64,000 nt of DNA from positions 184,268,796 through 184,332,795 of the forward strand of contig CP136068.1 in the NCBI GenBank assembly GCA_032622095.1, in the 5' to 3' direction. Origin of the DNA: Siphonodentalium dalli. Its lineage: Eukaryota > Mollusca > Scaphopoda > Gadilida > Siphonodentaliidae. Under the pieces are notes generated by a model, which ran no database searches, was not told the origin of the DNA, and saw nothing but the letters and a program-made list of their open reading frames with translations. The stretch's first letter is position 1. The number at the start of each line of letters is the position of its first letter. The translations under genes and the position numbers were made by a program. Of this stretch, positions 22,131-33,976 are shown piece by piece.

Positions 22131-23720
22131 ATGTACAACTCACTCATGACCATACAATCATGTTATATATACATAAACACCACACAAATGACAATGCAGC
22201 CACTCGCTTTATACACATACACCTCACCCATAACCATACAACCGTACTTAGGTTTACCCGTAAACCACACACATGATTATACAGCCATGAGTCACCATTC
22301 ATGTACACCAGGTATACTCCTACACATCACCCATGACCATGTACTAGTAGTCACTTCCTGTATACATATTCACCACATTCGTGATCATACAGTCACTTCT
22401 TGTATACATGTTCGCCCCACCATTGGCCATACAATCACTCCCTGTATATCTATTTTCCACATGTTTGGCCATTTATACACTCAAGATATACATATACACT
22501 GCAATCATAACAATAGAGAAACTCCGGGTATACATATACACATCACAAATGGCCATACAGCCCTTATATATATATACTAATGACCCGCACACATGGCCGT
22601 TCACACACTCCAGGCTTGAATATGCTCCTCAAGACAATTCGGCCACTCACTGTATACCCATACTTGGCAATACACAACTTCCGTGGTCATACATTCGTTA
22701 CCAATTCACCTCACAATTGGCCATACGATCACTCCCTGTATATATATTGGCCAATAAAATATACAATGTACATAAACACCCCACCAATGCATATTATAGA
22801 GTCACTCCAGGTATACATTGGCACCTCATAATTGACCATACAGACCTTCTAGATATAGCAATACAACGCGCAGCACCTCACCATTGGCGTAGTCACTCCC
22901 TGTATACCCTTTCTTCACACACATGACAATATACCAACTCAAGATATAAACAATCCAGGTATACATATTAACCTCACCAATTAGTATACCAATATCCTAC
23001 ACGACCATTCGTACACACTCGTATTCTTTAACAATTTTATAATTTCACCCATACAGAGCCCCAGACAAACGTGAGCAGATGACACTGTTCTATATGCTTC
23101 TATATATGTGTGGGGCTCCCTGCAGGGTAATGGATGTTTTTTTAAATTGTCAGAAACATTTATTTAAAAAAATGATAAAACATTGTTAGGCCAATGCATT
23201 CTCTTATATATGCGAGGCGACCTATGGTCGACTCGCATATATAAGAGAATGCATTGGCACAGGGTAAAAAAAATCCCGACTTCCGACTGAATTTGATATG
23301 GCCATACAATTCAGCCACTCGATTTACTCACACATCCCATACATGATCATTCAGATACTTCTGTATACATATACATCCACCAATACAGTCACGGCAGATA
23401 TGCATATACATCACATATACAACCAAGACAACAAGGGTACTTCATATATGTCCACACGCCGCTAATGACCATCCAGCTTTACTCCAAGTATACATATGCA
23501 CTTCAGCAATCATAACCGTACAGTCATTCCATTACACTTATATGCATTACATATAAGCATACAACCACTCCCTATTTATTTATGCATACATCCACAGTCC
23601 CACACATAATCATACAGCCAACATGTGTACACATGTACATATACACCCATCCCTGACAATAGTCACCCATTCGTGATCATAAAATAACTCCATGTAGAAC
23701 TATTCACCTCATCTATGGTC
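22131..23720 (+). repeat. Degenerate 42-bp minisatellite (copy 2)
   Basis: Counterpart of 6757-8570, interrupted by the truncated MITE at 23018-23302. Read-through frames of 149 and 181 codons at 22131-22926 are repeat artefacts with indels relative to copy 1; the frames are not conserved between copies, which argues against coding. Confidence 0.8.
23018..23302 (+). mobile_element. Hairpin MITE family 1, 5'-truncated
   Basis: Starts abruptly at 'ctcgtattctttaacaattt', lacking the left TIR and left hairpin, then has the centre, the right hairpin and 'gactgaatttgatatggc'. The right flank, 'catacaattcagccactcg', is the same as at 8120, showing orthologous insertion in both copies of the block. 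Confidence 0.88.
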
Positions 23721-23944
23721 ACATATTCATTCCCTGGTTGTCATTTTGACATACACCATATATTAAGTTCATTTTCATGATAATGGTCGAGAATAGTCAC
23801 ATTATATGGTTTCACTCAGTTCCGTGTAGACGTTCTGCCCATGTATGTTCAAAATATGGTTATATTCAAAACATGGCCAGAGTCCCAAAAGACATTTTTG
23901 GCAAAATGTCATACTACAGTACATCATTTAAAATAAATTTGTCA

Positions 23945-24905
23945 TTGCCATTGCTAACTCTTGGAAACAGAATAATCATGTTCGGGATATATGTAAACAA
24001 AAATCAACTGGTTTTTTTACCAAATTTTGTTGCCATTTTGAGTAATTTTGTCTAAAAACACATCAGTGTGACACATTTAAGGCAGATCAAAACAATAAAC
24101 ATTATCATAGCAAAGATATTCCATTTACTTGAATAAATGATCCAAACCTAAAAAATAATTTTTTGCCGATAGAAAAATACAATAATTCTAGTAATGTCAG
24201 TGGTTACATTAGTAACACTTAACCACTATGCATCAGAATGTTAGAATTTAATGTATATAAGACAGAATAGACAATTTTATTTATCGACCACAACTTGTAA
24301 ACGATTACATGGGATGATGGGCCAATATTTACCTTTTCTCAGGTTTGGGACGCCATTTTGGCAGCCATTTTCAGACCAAGTAACCAGTTTGGTTCCATTG
24401 ATTTGAAATATTCATAAGCCATAGTATGCCTCACTTGGTGTGCACAATTTTGTCCATTTCTTGTTTCAAAATATGACAAGAATCCTAACGGTGATTTTTT
24501 ATAAAATTTCATACCGAGTTCTGTAAAATATAATTTTTGAGGAATTGGGAGGGGCTAGGACCCCATGAATGTCATATTTCATTGCTCAAATGATCAGTTC
24601 ATATGAATAACACAAAAATAAAGTTACAAATCTGATCCAGTTCCATACAGCAGAAACTGATCTAGACGATATTAGTGAAAAAACGTCAAATTTTCGACTT
24701 ACGGCTACCATTTTGACGGCCATCTTAGACGGGAGTTCCAATTTTACCCTAAAAATGTGGCATTATATCTCGCAAAGTCATACTTACTGCATGTGCCAAA
24801 TTTTAAATCACATACTTCATGGTAAGATTAATTGCGACATTTAATAAATTATATAATCGCGAAACGCTCTTTACATTTGGAAAACCCATTAAAAGAGGGG
24901 TTAAA
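23945..24905 (-). repeat. Right inverted arm (copy 2)
   Basis: Direct repeat of 8770-9725 and inverted partner of 20243-20735. Close to copy 1, with scattered substitutions and small indels (for example, 'ggaaacagaataatcatg' here against 'ggaataatcatg'). Confidence 0.8.
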
Positions 24906-25080
24906 GTGACCACCACGCTGACGTGCATAAATATTCCTCTCCAAAATATAGTAGCTCCGTTTAACACGACGATGGCATGCTAGTCTCAGACTGGACCAGT
25001 TATTCCTGAATACCGATCACCAATGGAATAGTTTGGAGCATGTTTATGGATTATCACACCAATTTGACCTCGGATCTGTT

Positions 25081-25430
25081 TTCATATATGGAAAATCCCC
25101 GGTTAAGTTTAGGTGCAGCGGACTTGGTGGATCACGCCATACATGGTATGTCGACGAAGCACATTGTGTAACGATCGATAAGCGGTGACAATTCTGTCTA
25201 AATTAATCTGCTATGATTCGCATGGTATTCCAAGTATAACACTGGTACCCGCATACCGATATTAGAGACCTTTCGCAAAATCACGAATACGATTATGGAT
25301 ATGGACCATATCCTACCAGTATACGGCCAAAACTTCAATCTTTACGCACGGGGGTTCTTGTGTGAGACGAAATATACCCCACTTTTAATTAGTTTAATTA
25401 TGCGTAGATGTGTCAAGGAAGTGCCACCTG
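25081..25430 (+). repeat. Leader of the 70-bp satellite element, satellite absent
   Basis: 'ttcatatatggaaaatcccc' through 'gtgtcaaggaagtgccacc' matches 9912-10255 and 11743-12086, including the TIR start ATTAGAGACCTTTCGCAAAA at 25261. Here the sequence diverges before the 70-bp array. I found no matching right TIR downstream, so this looks like an end fragment or a pre-expansion state. Confidence 0.8.
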
Positions 25431-25445
25431 GGATGCTCTAACATT

Positions 25446-27259
25446 AGCAGTATAGGAGGTGCTCCCAGGTCGAGATTGCATGTATTTTGGTGACTTTTGT
25501 GAGCTGATATTTCTATAAACATTGAATTAATAAATTCCATGATTGTAAGCGACGCACAGAATTACTCAAAGTCACTTAAATCGTACAATTGCGAGTTGGT
25601 ACCTTTACATTTACAGTGATATACATTATTAAGGAACAGGTATTATTTATAAATATATTACCTGCACTGCTTTTTCGCCGGTATAAACTTCCCTGTCATA
25701 ACATCAAAAAATTCCCAGATATTGTACTGGTGGAATATAATCTCTACGATATGGTCCTCTCTCTCTCTCTCAAGCTCCATGCAGAGTTCAGTACCCAGCA
25801 TCTACACATAATGTGAAGAAATCGCACATTTATTTATTTGAGACTTTTGTAGGTTACAATTCATTCTGCATTAGTCTGAGAAACTGAACTGTCCATATTC
25901 ATTTGAAAATTGTCTAGATTAAGCCAGAATGAATTGTAACCGACAAAACACATCAATAAAAAAAAATTAGATTTAATTTAGAAAATATACACATTCCGGC
26001 AGAGGAACTCTGTTTCGCAGCTTGGCTCCCAGTATCGATGAACGGAAGTAATTATTTGTACGCGTGTTCCTAGTCCTGTAATTCGAGATGGAGCGTTAGT
26101 ACACTTCGGTACAGTGTATGACAATAAATATATATAAAGTTTGGTGTGAGATTATGTCGAGACACTGAAGAATAGTATACGCGAAATTAGGGTGTGCGTC
26201 GTTGTTCGAAATTAGGATGTTTCTCCGCCTCGAACTATATATGATAACGCGTACAAATTATCACTTTCGTTCAGCCACATGTGGTGCCTCTCCTGTGACG
26301 TGTTTTACAGGCTTTGGTAATAACCAGTAAATCAATCTATCAATTTCTGAAGTATTTTTTGTTATACAGTAACGTGCACTCTCGTAGGAGGAGGGGGAGG
26401 TAAATCAACTATCCATGTGACAGGTGAAAACTATTTCGACCATTCATATAAATCAAAATCCGCTGCGGATACCACTGGTCCGCATCATTCTTCTCCTTCG
26501 ATATGACTGTCCGACATATCTTCGCGCAAATACGCACATAATCGACCTATAAAGTGCAAATTGGTTCATATTGAATTATGTGATTCTGAAATTAGCAGAT
26601 AATGGACCCATATCCGTTATTCCGCTTTATGGCGCGGGCCACAGTGGAAACACATTTTAAAGAGCGTACACCCGATAAGACAATATTTGGTTTGTTTGTG
26701 TTATTGTCCGCACACAATAAACCTATAATGAAGTCATTATGAGCCGATAATGTGACTAAAACGCTCTCATTTTCAGTTCACTGTCGACTAAAAATGAGGA
26801 GATTCTAAACAGATTTGTCGACCTACATGTAAAACAAATTATATCATATAAGCAGATAATGAGCTGGTTTTCGGGCGAACAGGCTGGGCTGTCTCGCCGC
26901 TTTGTCGCGTCGCATCAATTCACACCCGACAGATCAGTCTGTCAACGAAAAGGTTTTCAACATTTATGGACAACAAAGACACGAGCCACGAACCCTGAAA
27001 TATGACGCTGATAACGATTAGATTTCAATTGGTGATGGACGGACTGCTGATTCAAGCAATTTCTTGTCGGACGAATTCATTATGACTTCAGTTATCGCAT
27101 AAAGATAGAAGTAAATGAGGCTGTATGGATATGTGTGTGTTACATAGTGTGTGAGAAGCCCCAAAACGACCATCCTCACCACACAGGGATTCAATACATA
27201 CAGTGGAACATCATCCCACTCCCACAATGCCCCCTAAACACCCACACTCCAAATAAATG
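25446..27259. other. No gene or array recognised
   Basis: Unique-looking sequence. Short open frames (25589-25816 plus, 27018-27227 minus) have no recognisable domains. A short (CT)n run is at about 25758-25772. The only structure noted is the foldback at 25852-25941. Confidence 0.45.
25852..25941. repeat. 90-bp foldback with 17-bp arms
   Basis: GGTTACAATTCATTCTG at 25852 is exactly inverted as CAGAATGAATTGTAACC ending at 25941, with a 56-bp loop. It could be a tiny MITE or a chance hairpin; no target duplication is evident. Confidence 0.65.
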
Positions 27260-29015
27260 TAATACACACAGCTGCCCCAACACACTCAGACATTCCTAAA
27301 TCCAGGTTCGATCCCACCAGCACCCCAGGGTTAATCCTCCCAAATCAATTGAGCACACCCCCCCCATCGACCCTGGCCTTTCATTTAAATGTTTAATACA
27401 CCAGCCTTACTCAATTCACCAAGCCTTTCATTTTAATCCCTATCCTTCTTAATCAACCCATTCCTGTTCAATCCACCCAGCCCTTTAATTTTAAGCACCC
27501 ACGCCATTTAATGTTCATCCACCAGCCCTTCTCAATCCATCCAGCGCTTTTCAGTTAATCTACCCTGTCCTTAATCCACACAACCCTCCTCAATCAACCC
27601 CTGTCTGTTAATTTTAATCCACCCTGCCCTTTTCAATCCAACCAGCCATGTTAACCCACCCCGTCCGAATCCATTATATGACTTCAGTAATCACATCAAG
27701 ATAGAAATACATGCGGCTGTATGGGTATACATGTGCTATAGCATGTGGGAGAATCCCCAAAACGCCCACCCCTCCTCATCAATCAATCCACATACATAGT
27801 ACCAACCCATAACCTATCCACCTCAACTCATCCAGTCTTCGTGTAATACAGGTGCCCAGTCCACCCTGCGCTTCTCAATCCACCCAATCCTTCTCAATCC
27901 ACCCAGCCCATCTCAATCCACCTAATCCTTCTCACAGAAAACTTTATAACATTGGACAGTCAGGGAATATATTTCTTTGTAAATACATGTTCCTCAATAA
28001 TCTACTTCACATTAGAAGTTTGTCAATCCACACAGTGATTTCATTGTATCCACGCAGCATTCCTCAATCCACCCTGCCTTTCTCAATTCACTCTGTCCTT
28101 CTCAATCCACCCAGCCATCATAAATCTACCCTGCCAGTTCATTAGAATACGCCAGCCTTTCTCAATTCACACAGCCCCTTCGTTCTAATCACCATGTCCT
28201 TCTTAATAAACCCATTCATGTTCAATCCTTCTCAGTTCATCCAGCCGTTATCAATTCATCCAGCCGTTCTCAATTCATCCATCCGTTCTCACTCCACAAG
28301 ATCTTCTCAATCAACACAGTCCTGTCATTTAATCCTCCCAACCCTTCGTTTTAATCTACCAGCCCTTCTAAATCCACCCAGCCCTTTCGTTATAATTTAC
28401 CAGCTCTTCTTAATCCACCCAGCCCTTTCATGTTAAACCACCCTGTCCTTTTTATTCCACCCAGCCCTTTCATGTAAACCACCCAGCCCTTCTTAATCCA
28501 CCAGCCCTTTCATATTAATCCACACGGCCCTTCTAAATCCATTCAGCCCTTTCATTTAAACCACACAGCCCATCTAAATCCACCCAGCCCTTTCATATGA
28601 ATCCACACAGCCCTTTCATATGAATCCACACAGCCCTTCTAAGTCCATTCAGGCCTTTCATTTAAACCACACAGCCCTTCTAAATCCACCCAGCCTTTTC
28701 ATTTTAAACCACTCCGTCCTTAATCCACCCCAGTCATCCTCAATCAGCCCCAGTATTTTCATTTCAATCCACCCTGCCGTTCTCAATCCACAGAGCCGTC
28801 CTTATTCCACCCAGCCCTTCTTAATACACCCTGCCGTTCTCAATCCACCCTGCCGTTCTCAATTCACAGAGCCGTCCTTAATCCACCCAGACCTTTCATT
28901 TTAAACCACCATGTCCTTCTTAATCCACCCCAGTCATCCTCAACCAGCCCCAGTATTTTCATTTCAATCCACCCTGCCGTTCTCAGTCCTCACAGCCGTC
29001 CTTAATCCACCCAGC
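27260..29015 (+). repeat. Degenerate 19-bp minisatellite
   Basis: A long, poorly homogenised tandem repeat of the type 'cttctcaatccacccagcc' (19 bp), alternating with 'ctttcattttaaaccaccc' variants. Clean 19-bp spacing is visible at 27868-27935 and 28830-28870. It is pyrimidine-rich on the plus strand. A non-repeat stretch lies at about 27940-28020. Frames of 80-97 codons, rich in Pro, Ser, Leu and His, are artefacts. Confidence 0.85.
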
Positions 29016-29117
29016 CCTGGGAAGTTCGACCGAATTCTGAACACAGCACTGTCGTCAGTCGACCGTAGCGGATGTTAATCTGCGGTATTCTGCTGTTTAC
29101 CAAACCCCACGATCAGT

Positions 29118-29195
29118 GCAGATATACTGTGGTGCACTAGATCGTACTGCAAAATCACAATGGTCCCGTGCACCACACTGTATACTATACTATGC
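29118..29195. repeat. Inverted repeat
   Basis: 'gcagatatactgtggtgcac' is inverted, with a one-base slip, as 'gtgcaccacactgtatacta' to the right of a ~30-bp centre. Nearby 'ctgacgactctctatagtcg' (29222) is a second small hairpin. The rest of 29016-29363 shows nothing. Confidence 0.55.
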
Positions 29196-29363
29196 ACACC
29201 TGCAATGCAGATTTCACTGTTGGCTGACGACTCTCTATAGTCGTCGGCGCGCCAGACTTTGAAATCGGTTTTATATCGATTAAGTGGAATAATTATGGTA
29301 TCAAATATTTAGTTTGTCTCGTCGCTCGAATTTTTAATTTCTCTACGATCACACTAACCTTAA

Positions 29364-29945
29364 AGGGGTACTGTACGCCATTTTCATTAAATTTCCGGTG
29401 ACAACAACGATCTAATATCGATAATATATAGAAACATAAGTAATTTGAGTCGAAGATGTATTCTGTAAACGCTCAGGTTAATAGGCTATCTTAAAATTTA
29501 ATAATTTAAAAGTTAATAATTTGATATAAATTGAATTTCTGACTGGAGCCATAAAATGGCGTCAATTAAATTACGAATTACCGTAATCAAAAACAGTAAT
29601 TGAGGGATACTGGATTTTAAACCGATCGCACACACGATCGCTTAAAATATTATGATGATACGGGGAGAACACTCAAGCCACTCACTGACTAGCGATGATA
29701 CAATAACTTAAATGATTATATGGGACTAGTATGCATATAATATAACTTTTATTTGATTCATTTGGTTGAAAACTTTACAAAAATTACTCGACAACGACAA
29801 TTTGTATTTTTGCATTCCGGTAAATTTGTCATCCGTAACATGACTTCGTACTCAACAGACTTTCAAATAATGGAAAAATTGTTACCTTATTCTCCGACTC
29901 GGAGACTATAGAAACCAACAACAACATTTGGCGTACAGTACCCCT
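29364..29945. mobile_element. TTAA-flanked MITE, 582 bp
   Basis: Terminal inverted repeats AGGGGTACTGTACGCCA...TGGCGTACAGTACCCCT are flanked on each side by TTAA (29360-29363 and 29946-29949). The interior is AT-rich with no coding capacity. TTAA target duplication is typical of piggyBac-like elements, though a few other superfamilies also use it. Confidence 0.88.
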
Positions 29946-30210
29946 TTAAAGAGATAATCCACCTTTAAGGGTTATAGATACTCAAATATAGAGCAGCAAG
30001 TACTGTAGTAGCATGCCTTGAAAACACAAGAGGTGTGTCTCTATAAAACATAAAAACTATATGAAATAAATGCATATCACATATCAAACGAAATAGGATC
30101 TATCATGTAGCACTTTTTATTTCATACATGTTATTTCATACACTAGAATTTAAATAAAGAGTACAATATGGTTCATAAGAATTACGTCGAACCCTGCAAA
30201 CAGCTTTTAA

Positions 30211-30671
30211 CCCTTTACCCAACAAAACGGACCTGTGCCAATGCATTCTCTTATATATGCGAGTCGACCATAGGTCGCCTCGCATATATAAGAGAATGCA
30301 TTGGCTTAACAAATATTAAAAATGATAAAATTGTCAAAGAATGTAGAAAAATATTATAAAAAATGTTTAAAAATGTAAGAAAAAATTATAAAATTGTTAA
30401 AGAATGTAAGAAAAAATGGTAAAAAGTATTAAAAAATGAATTGTTTTTAGGCCAATGCATTCTGTTATATATGCGAGGCGACCTATGGTCGACTCGCATA
30501 TATAACAGAATGCATTGGCACAGGGCATAACTGTAACTATCACAATGTGGTCAATGAGCCGGTTCCAATGATATTCATATTTGTATGGTTCTATTGAGAC
30601 AGACCCAAGATAATTTAGGCTGTTGCAGCTTCATTTGGGCTATTTTTCTGGGCGTTTTGTTGGGTAAAGGG
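30211..30671 (+). mobile_element. TTAA-flanked hairpin MITE (family 2), 461 bp
   Basis: Ends CCCTTTACCCAACA...TGTTGGGTAAAGGG lie between TTAA tetranucleotides (30207-30210 and 30672-30675). The CCCT start after TTAA is characteristic of the piggyBac superfamily, from which I infer the mobilising enzyme. The 69-nt hairpin that also marks family 1 occurs twice: once about 24 bp inside the left end, and once about 150 bp inside the right end. In the second copy both arms carry the compensating change 'tctGttata/tataaCaga', so pairing is preserved. The right subterminal region contains 'tcacaatgtggtcaatgagc'. Confidence 0.92.
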
Positions 30672-32149
30672 TTAAGACACACGATTTTTTTTTTGGGTCA
30701 ACTTCCTGCTTTTTAAAATCGAATTTTCTCCAAATCTGTCTGGATTTTTTAATTGTATTTATGTTATATTAATTTGAATGTTAATTATACACATTTAAAA
30801 TATAATTATGTTGACTGGTATCAAGCAAGCACTAAAATGTCAGTACTAGAGGAGATAACGTTATTTTTCCAGCAAACCCCACTCCCAAATTGAGAAAGTA
30901 ACAAAGTTTTTTTGGTATGATGGAGATGAGACTAGTAGAGGAGATGATGTACTCAGACTTAAATCCATTGAAATACGTCGACATAGTTATGACCGACACG
31001 AACACCATTACTTAAATTGTGTTTATGAAAGTCTGGTGCCCATTAGCAGTTTGTTTTCAGTACATTTTAATATTCATTGGAACATGAACAATTATTCTCT
31101 GACAGAAATCATGGCAGATACGAAAACTGAATGTCCTTTAGAACGACATTTCAAACCCTGTGTACCTTTCAGCACATTTTGAAAATCCTGCGTACCCTTC
31201 AGCACTTTTTTTGGCGAGAGTGACCCCTTCAGCCATAGTTATATTATAAGGTGCAAAGTGTATTCTGGTCCACAGCATCACACAACATGTCAGAAAATTG
31301 GCGATTTCGGAATAATTTCATGCTAATACCATGGCACCAGTGTTGCACTGAATCTATACATATCATAATGGACTGTCGAGATAACGAGGGAGATGAGTTG
31401 TTGGATTCTGGACTATTTTGTTTCCATTATTTTTGTTGTTTACTGAATACCAATATGAGTGTGAAAACATGCTGATCCGCTATAATCCGCTCTGGTTACC
31501 CGGTTCGGACAGTGTACATGTATATATTTAAAGTGATGTGAAACACTCTTGTAGGGTGATCAAATAGAAATGTAGATTAATCTTTTTCAAAGTAGGTACC
31601 TTTTACAAATATTATATCCAAATTGACAACAAACACCGTCATTCTTATATATTAATTAAATGCAGTGACTCTCGATGGCGAAATCATTTTCGTTAGTTTA
31701 TCGCCGATAGATGCGTCCCGAATCGAGTAGTAAATATTTACAATTGAGTGTAGTTCAGATGATGTTTTCTATGGAGTGGTACAGTCTATTTGCTTCAGAT
31801 TTTCAGCGATGTTAATATAATGTTATATTCCTCCAGTTGGCATAGTGTCTGAATACTATCTTATCAGTTTCACGCACCCGAACAAGTACATAATATGTCT
31901 TTAATCTCCGGAACAGGACCTGGATACAACAATCTCGAGAATACTTTCAGGCTTCACGTGCCATTCGCACATAGCTGCCGCGCAGCCGGTGTAACGCTTA
32001 TGACAGTATTGGCGATTATTGTACGAAATCGGCCATATAAGTAATTAGCTCATATTATTCCAACAATATTCTCGCGAAAACAGCGTTTAAAAGGCTTTTC
32101 CATATTTAAAACCGCCAAGCTTGTCTTTTAGTCACCTCCCTCAAAAATC
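30672..32149. other. No gene recognised; one short repeat
   Basis: Near 31151-31215 'ctgtgtacctttcagcac' and 'ctgcgtacccttcagcac' form a ~30-bp direct repeat. A 74-codon plus frame at 31251-31475 contains several Cys and His but no motif I can name. Confidence 0.45.
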
Positions 32150-32718
32150 GGTATGTCCTTCGTGTAAGAATACACTAACCCTAACCCGAGCCCTAACCCT
32201 AGCCCTAATTTACCCTAGCCCTAACCCTAACCCTAATCCTAGCCCTAACCCTAACCCTAGCCCTAACCCTAATCCTAGCCCTAACCCTAACCCTAATCCT
32301 AGCCCTAACCCTAATCCTAACCCTAACCCTAACCCTAACCCTAACCCTAGCCCTAACCCTAACCCTAATCCTAGCCCTAACCCTAATCCTAACCCTAACC
32401 CTAACCCTAACCCTAATCCTAGCCCTAACCCTAACCCTAGCCCTAATCCTAACCCTAATCCTAGCCCTAACCCTAATCCTAGCCCTAACCCTAACCCTAA
32501 TCCTAGCCCTAACCCTAATCCTAACCCTAACCCTAACCCTAACCCTAGCCCTAACCCTAACCCTAACCCTAACCATAGCCATAACCCTAACCATAACTCT
32601 AACCCTAGCCCTAACCCTAATCCTAACCCCAACCCTAACCCTAACCCTAATCCTAACACATATGGAGAATGGAGGGTGGTGCGTGGTTTCGTGTATTCTT
32701 ATACATGAAGGATATACC
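32150..32718 (+). mobile_element. TIR element carrying ~480 bp of telomere-like repeats
   Basis: Ends GGTATGTCCTTCGTGTAAGA and the inverse '(c)ttatacatgaaggatatacc' are flanked by a perfect 8-bp duplication, CAAAAATC, at 32142-32149 and 32719-32726. The interior 32175-32657 is a hexamer array dominated by CCCTAA, with CCCTAG, TCCTAA and TCCTAG variants in a semi-regular order, then 'cacatatggagaatgg' and the right end. The overlapping 150-217-codon frames (Asn-Pro, Leu-Gly or Arg-Val repeats) are hexamer artefacts. The variant mixture, the TIRs and the target duplication show an inserted element, not a chromosome end. Confidence 0.93.
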
Positions 32719-33826
32719 CAAAAATCCCAAAGCTTGGCGCCAAGCTTGGGTTTTATCCACTCTTTTATTGGTGTAAGGCGATTGGCGATGATTGGCTCAA
32801 ATTGCATCACGCGATATTGCATACATAATCGGTCATTGTTCACCCGAGAAGTCAACAAAATATAATCACCAGATATTTCTGAGTAAATAGATCAAAAGAC
32901 GTCCTCGGTAAGAGACACATTAAGCTGTTTACATACAATTGCGTCATTATTATATAGCCTAGAGGTATTGGTAACATATTTGACCGCAATTTAACAATAG
33001 GAAGTATATAGTTATTACATTCCCAAGACGCGACATTCATATCACTTCATTTGATACGTGTTTATTGACGACAACTAGGATGTCTAGGGTGTCCTTGATT
33101 CGGGATTTAAACGACTTATATACGAGAGGTTAATCTCTCGAGCGTGCATCAAAAGAACGTAAATACGACGCTGCCAGGCAGCAGACTTATGTAAACGTGT
33201 TCCATGTAATTTTGAGGGTGGGGGCGGGGGCAGGGGGGATCTGAAAAACATTTGCAGACACGAGGCTCAAAAAAATAATTTCCGGCCTCAAGTTACACAC
33301 CACCCCCTATACTTGGAAAAAATACTGTTTTTCCTCGACTAAATTTGGGACTCACCCCGGTTATCCCATATTTGTTTAATTAATTTTTACTAATTTTTTT
33401 ATTTGGAATACCATCCCAAATGTATTCCTTGTCCACTCTTGTTTCCAATCCTGTTCCACTATACGTTTTACAAGTCACTAAAATTGACTAAATATATATG
33501 CGCCATCCCACCATACCATTTAGTCTTCACCATTATGGTTGACTATTGATAAAAATAAATGAAACAATTCTATCCCAATCTGCTTAAATTCTATTAATAT
33601 AGGTAAGGTACTTTATTCTCGGAAACAAACTATGCATCGACCTGCTTAAACACCAAATCTAACCCATGCAACATAATTTTGAGCGTGATATTGTTGTAAA
33701 ATCCATTACAGAATCGTTCAATTTATTGTGACGCAAAGCATGCAATTTGACATGATGAATGGTCAATGTGAACTGCGAAGACTGATTTCCCCACCAAACC
33801 AATCATAATGGTCGACTGATTCAAAA
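32719..33826. other. No gene recognised; short palindrome at 32726-32750
   Basis: CCCAAAGCTTGGCGCCAAGC + TTGGG at 32726-32750 is a near-perfect palindrome centred on GGCGCC. The remainder is unique-looking, with a G-rich stretch near 33218-33240. Confidence 0.5.
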
Positions 33827-33976
33827 TGGCCGCCACACTTTTTTTCAATATGGCCGCCACTTTTTATTCAAAATGGCCGCCACTGCTTTTTTTCAAAAAG
33901 TCGCATTTTTCAGCTTCTATAAAACTTATATGAACCACGTGACTTCCATTCCTTATTCAAAAATGGCCGCCGCCCA
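33827..33976 (+). repeat. Four spaced copies of an ATGGCCGCC motif
   Basis: '(c)aa(a/t)atggccgccac' followed by a T-rich run occurs at 33826, 33848, 33870 and, after a gap, 33960. It could be a degenerate minisatellite. Similar 'aaaatggccgc' words occur singly elsewhere (57040, 62540). Confidence 0.6.

Larger units (their letters stand above)
19848..25445 (+). repeat. 5.7-kb duplicated block, copy 2
   Basis: Direct repeat of 4521-10280 (landmarks given there). Differences: the first ~67 bp ('cggggacacacccgactgcc' through 'tccacgtgtgaagagtggtg') are tandemly duplicated here; the left inverted arm is cut at about 20735; 20735-21716 holds extra rearranged copies of internal pieces; and the hairpin MITE is truncated. 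On the right the match ends at 'aggaagtgccacctgggatg', without the 70-bp satellite. Confidence 0.85.

Noticed and set aside
27303-27318. tRNA T-arm-like 'ggttcgatccc'
   Set aside because: The flanking bases do not form a 5-bp T stem, and no anticodon or acceptor stem fits upstream.
32150-32718. A real telomere or chromosome-fusion site
   Set aside because: Variant hexamers, bounding inverted repeats and an 8-bp target duplication show a transposed element with unique sequence on both sides.
32121-32858. Asn-Pro, Arg-Val and Leu-Gly repeat 'proteins' of 150-217 codons
   Set aside because: They are translations of a telomere-like hexamer array; six-base units keep every frame open.
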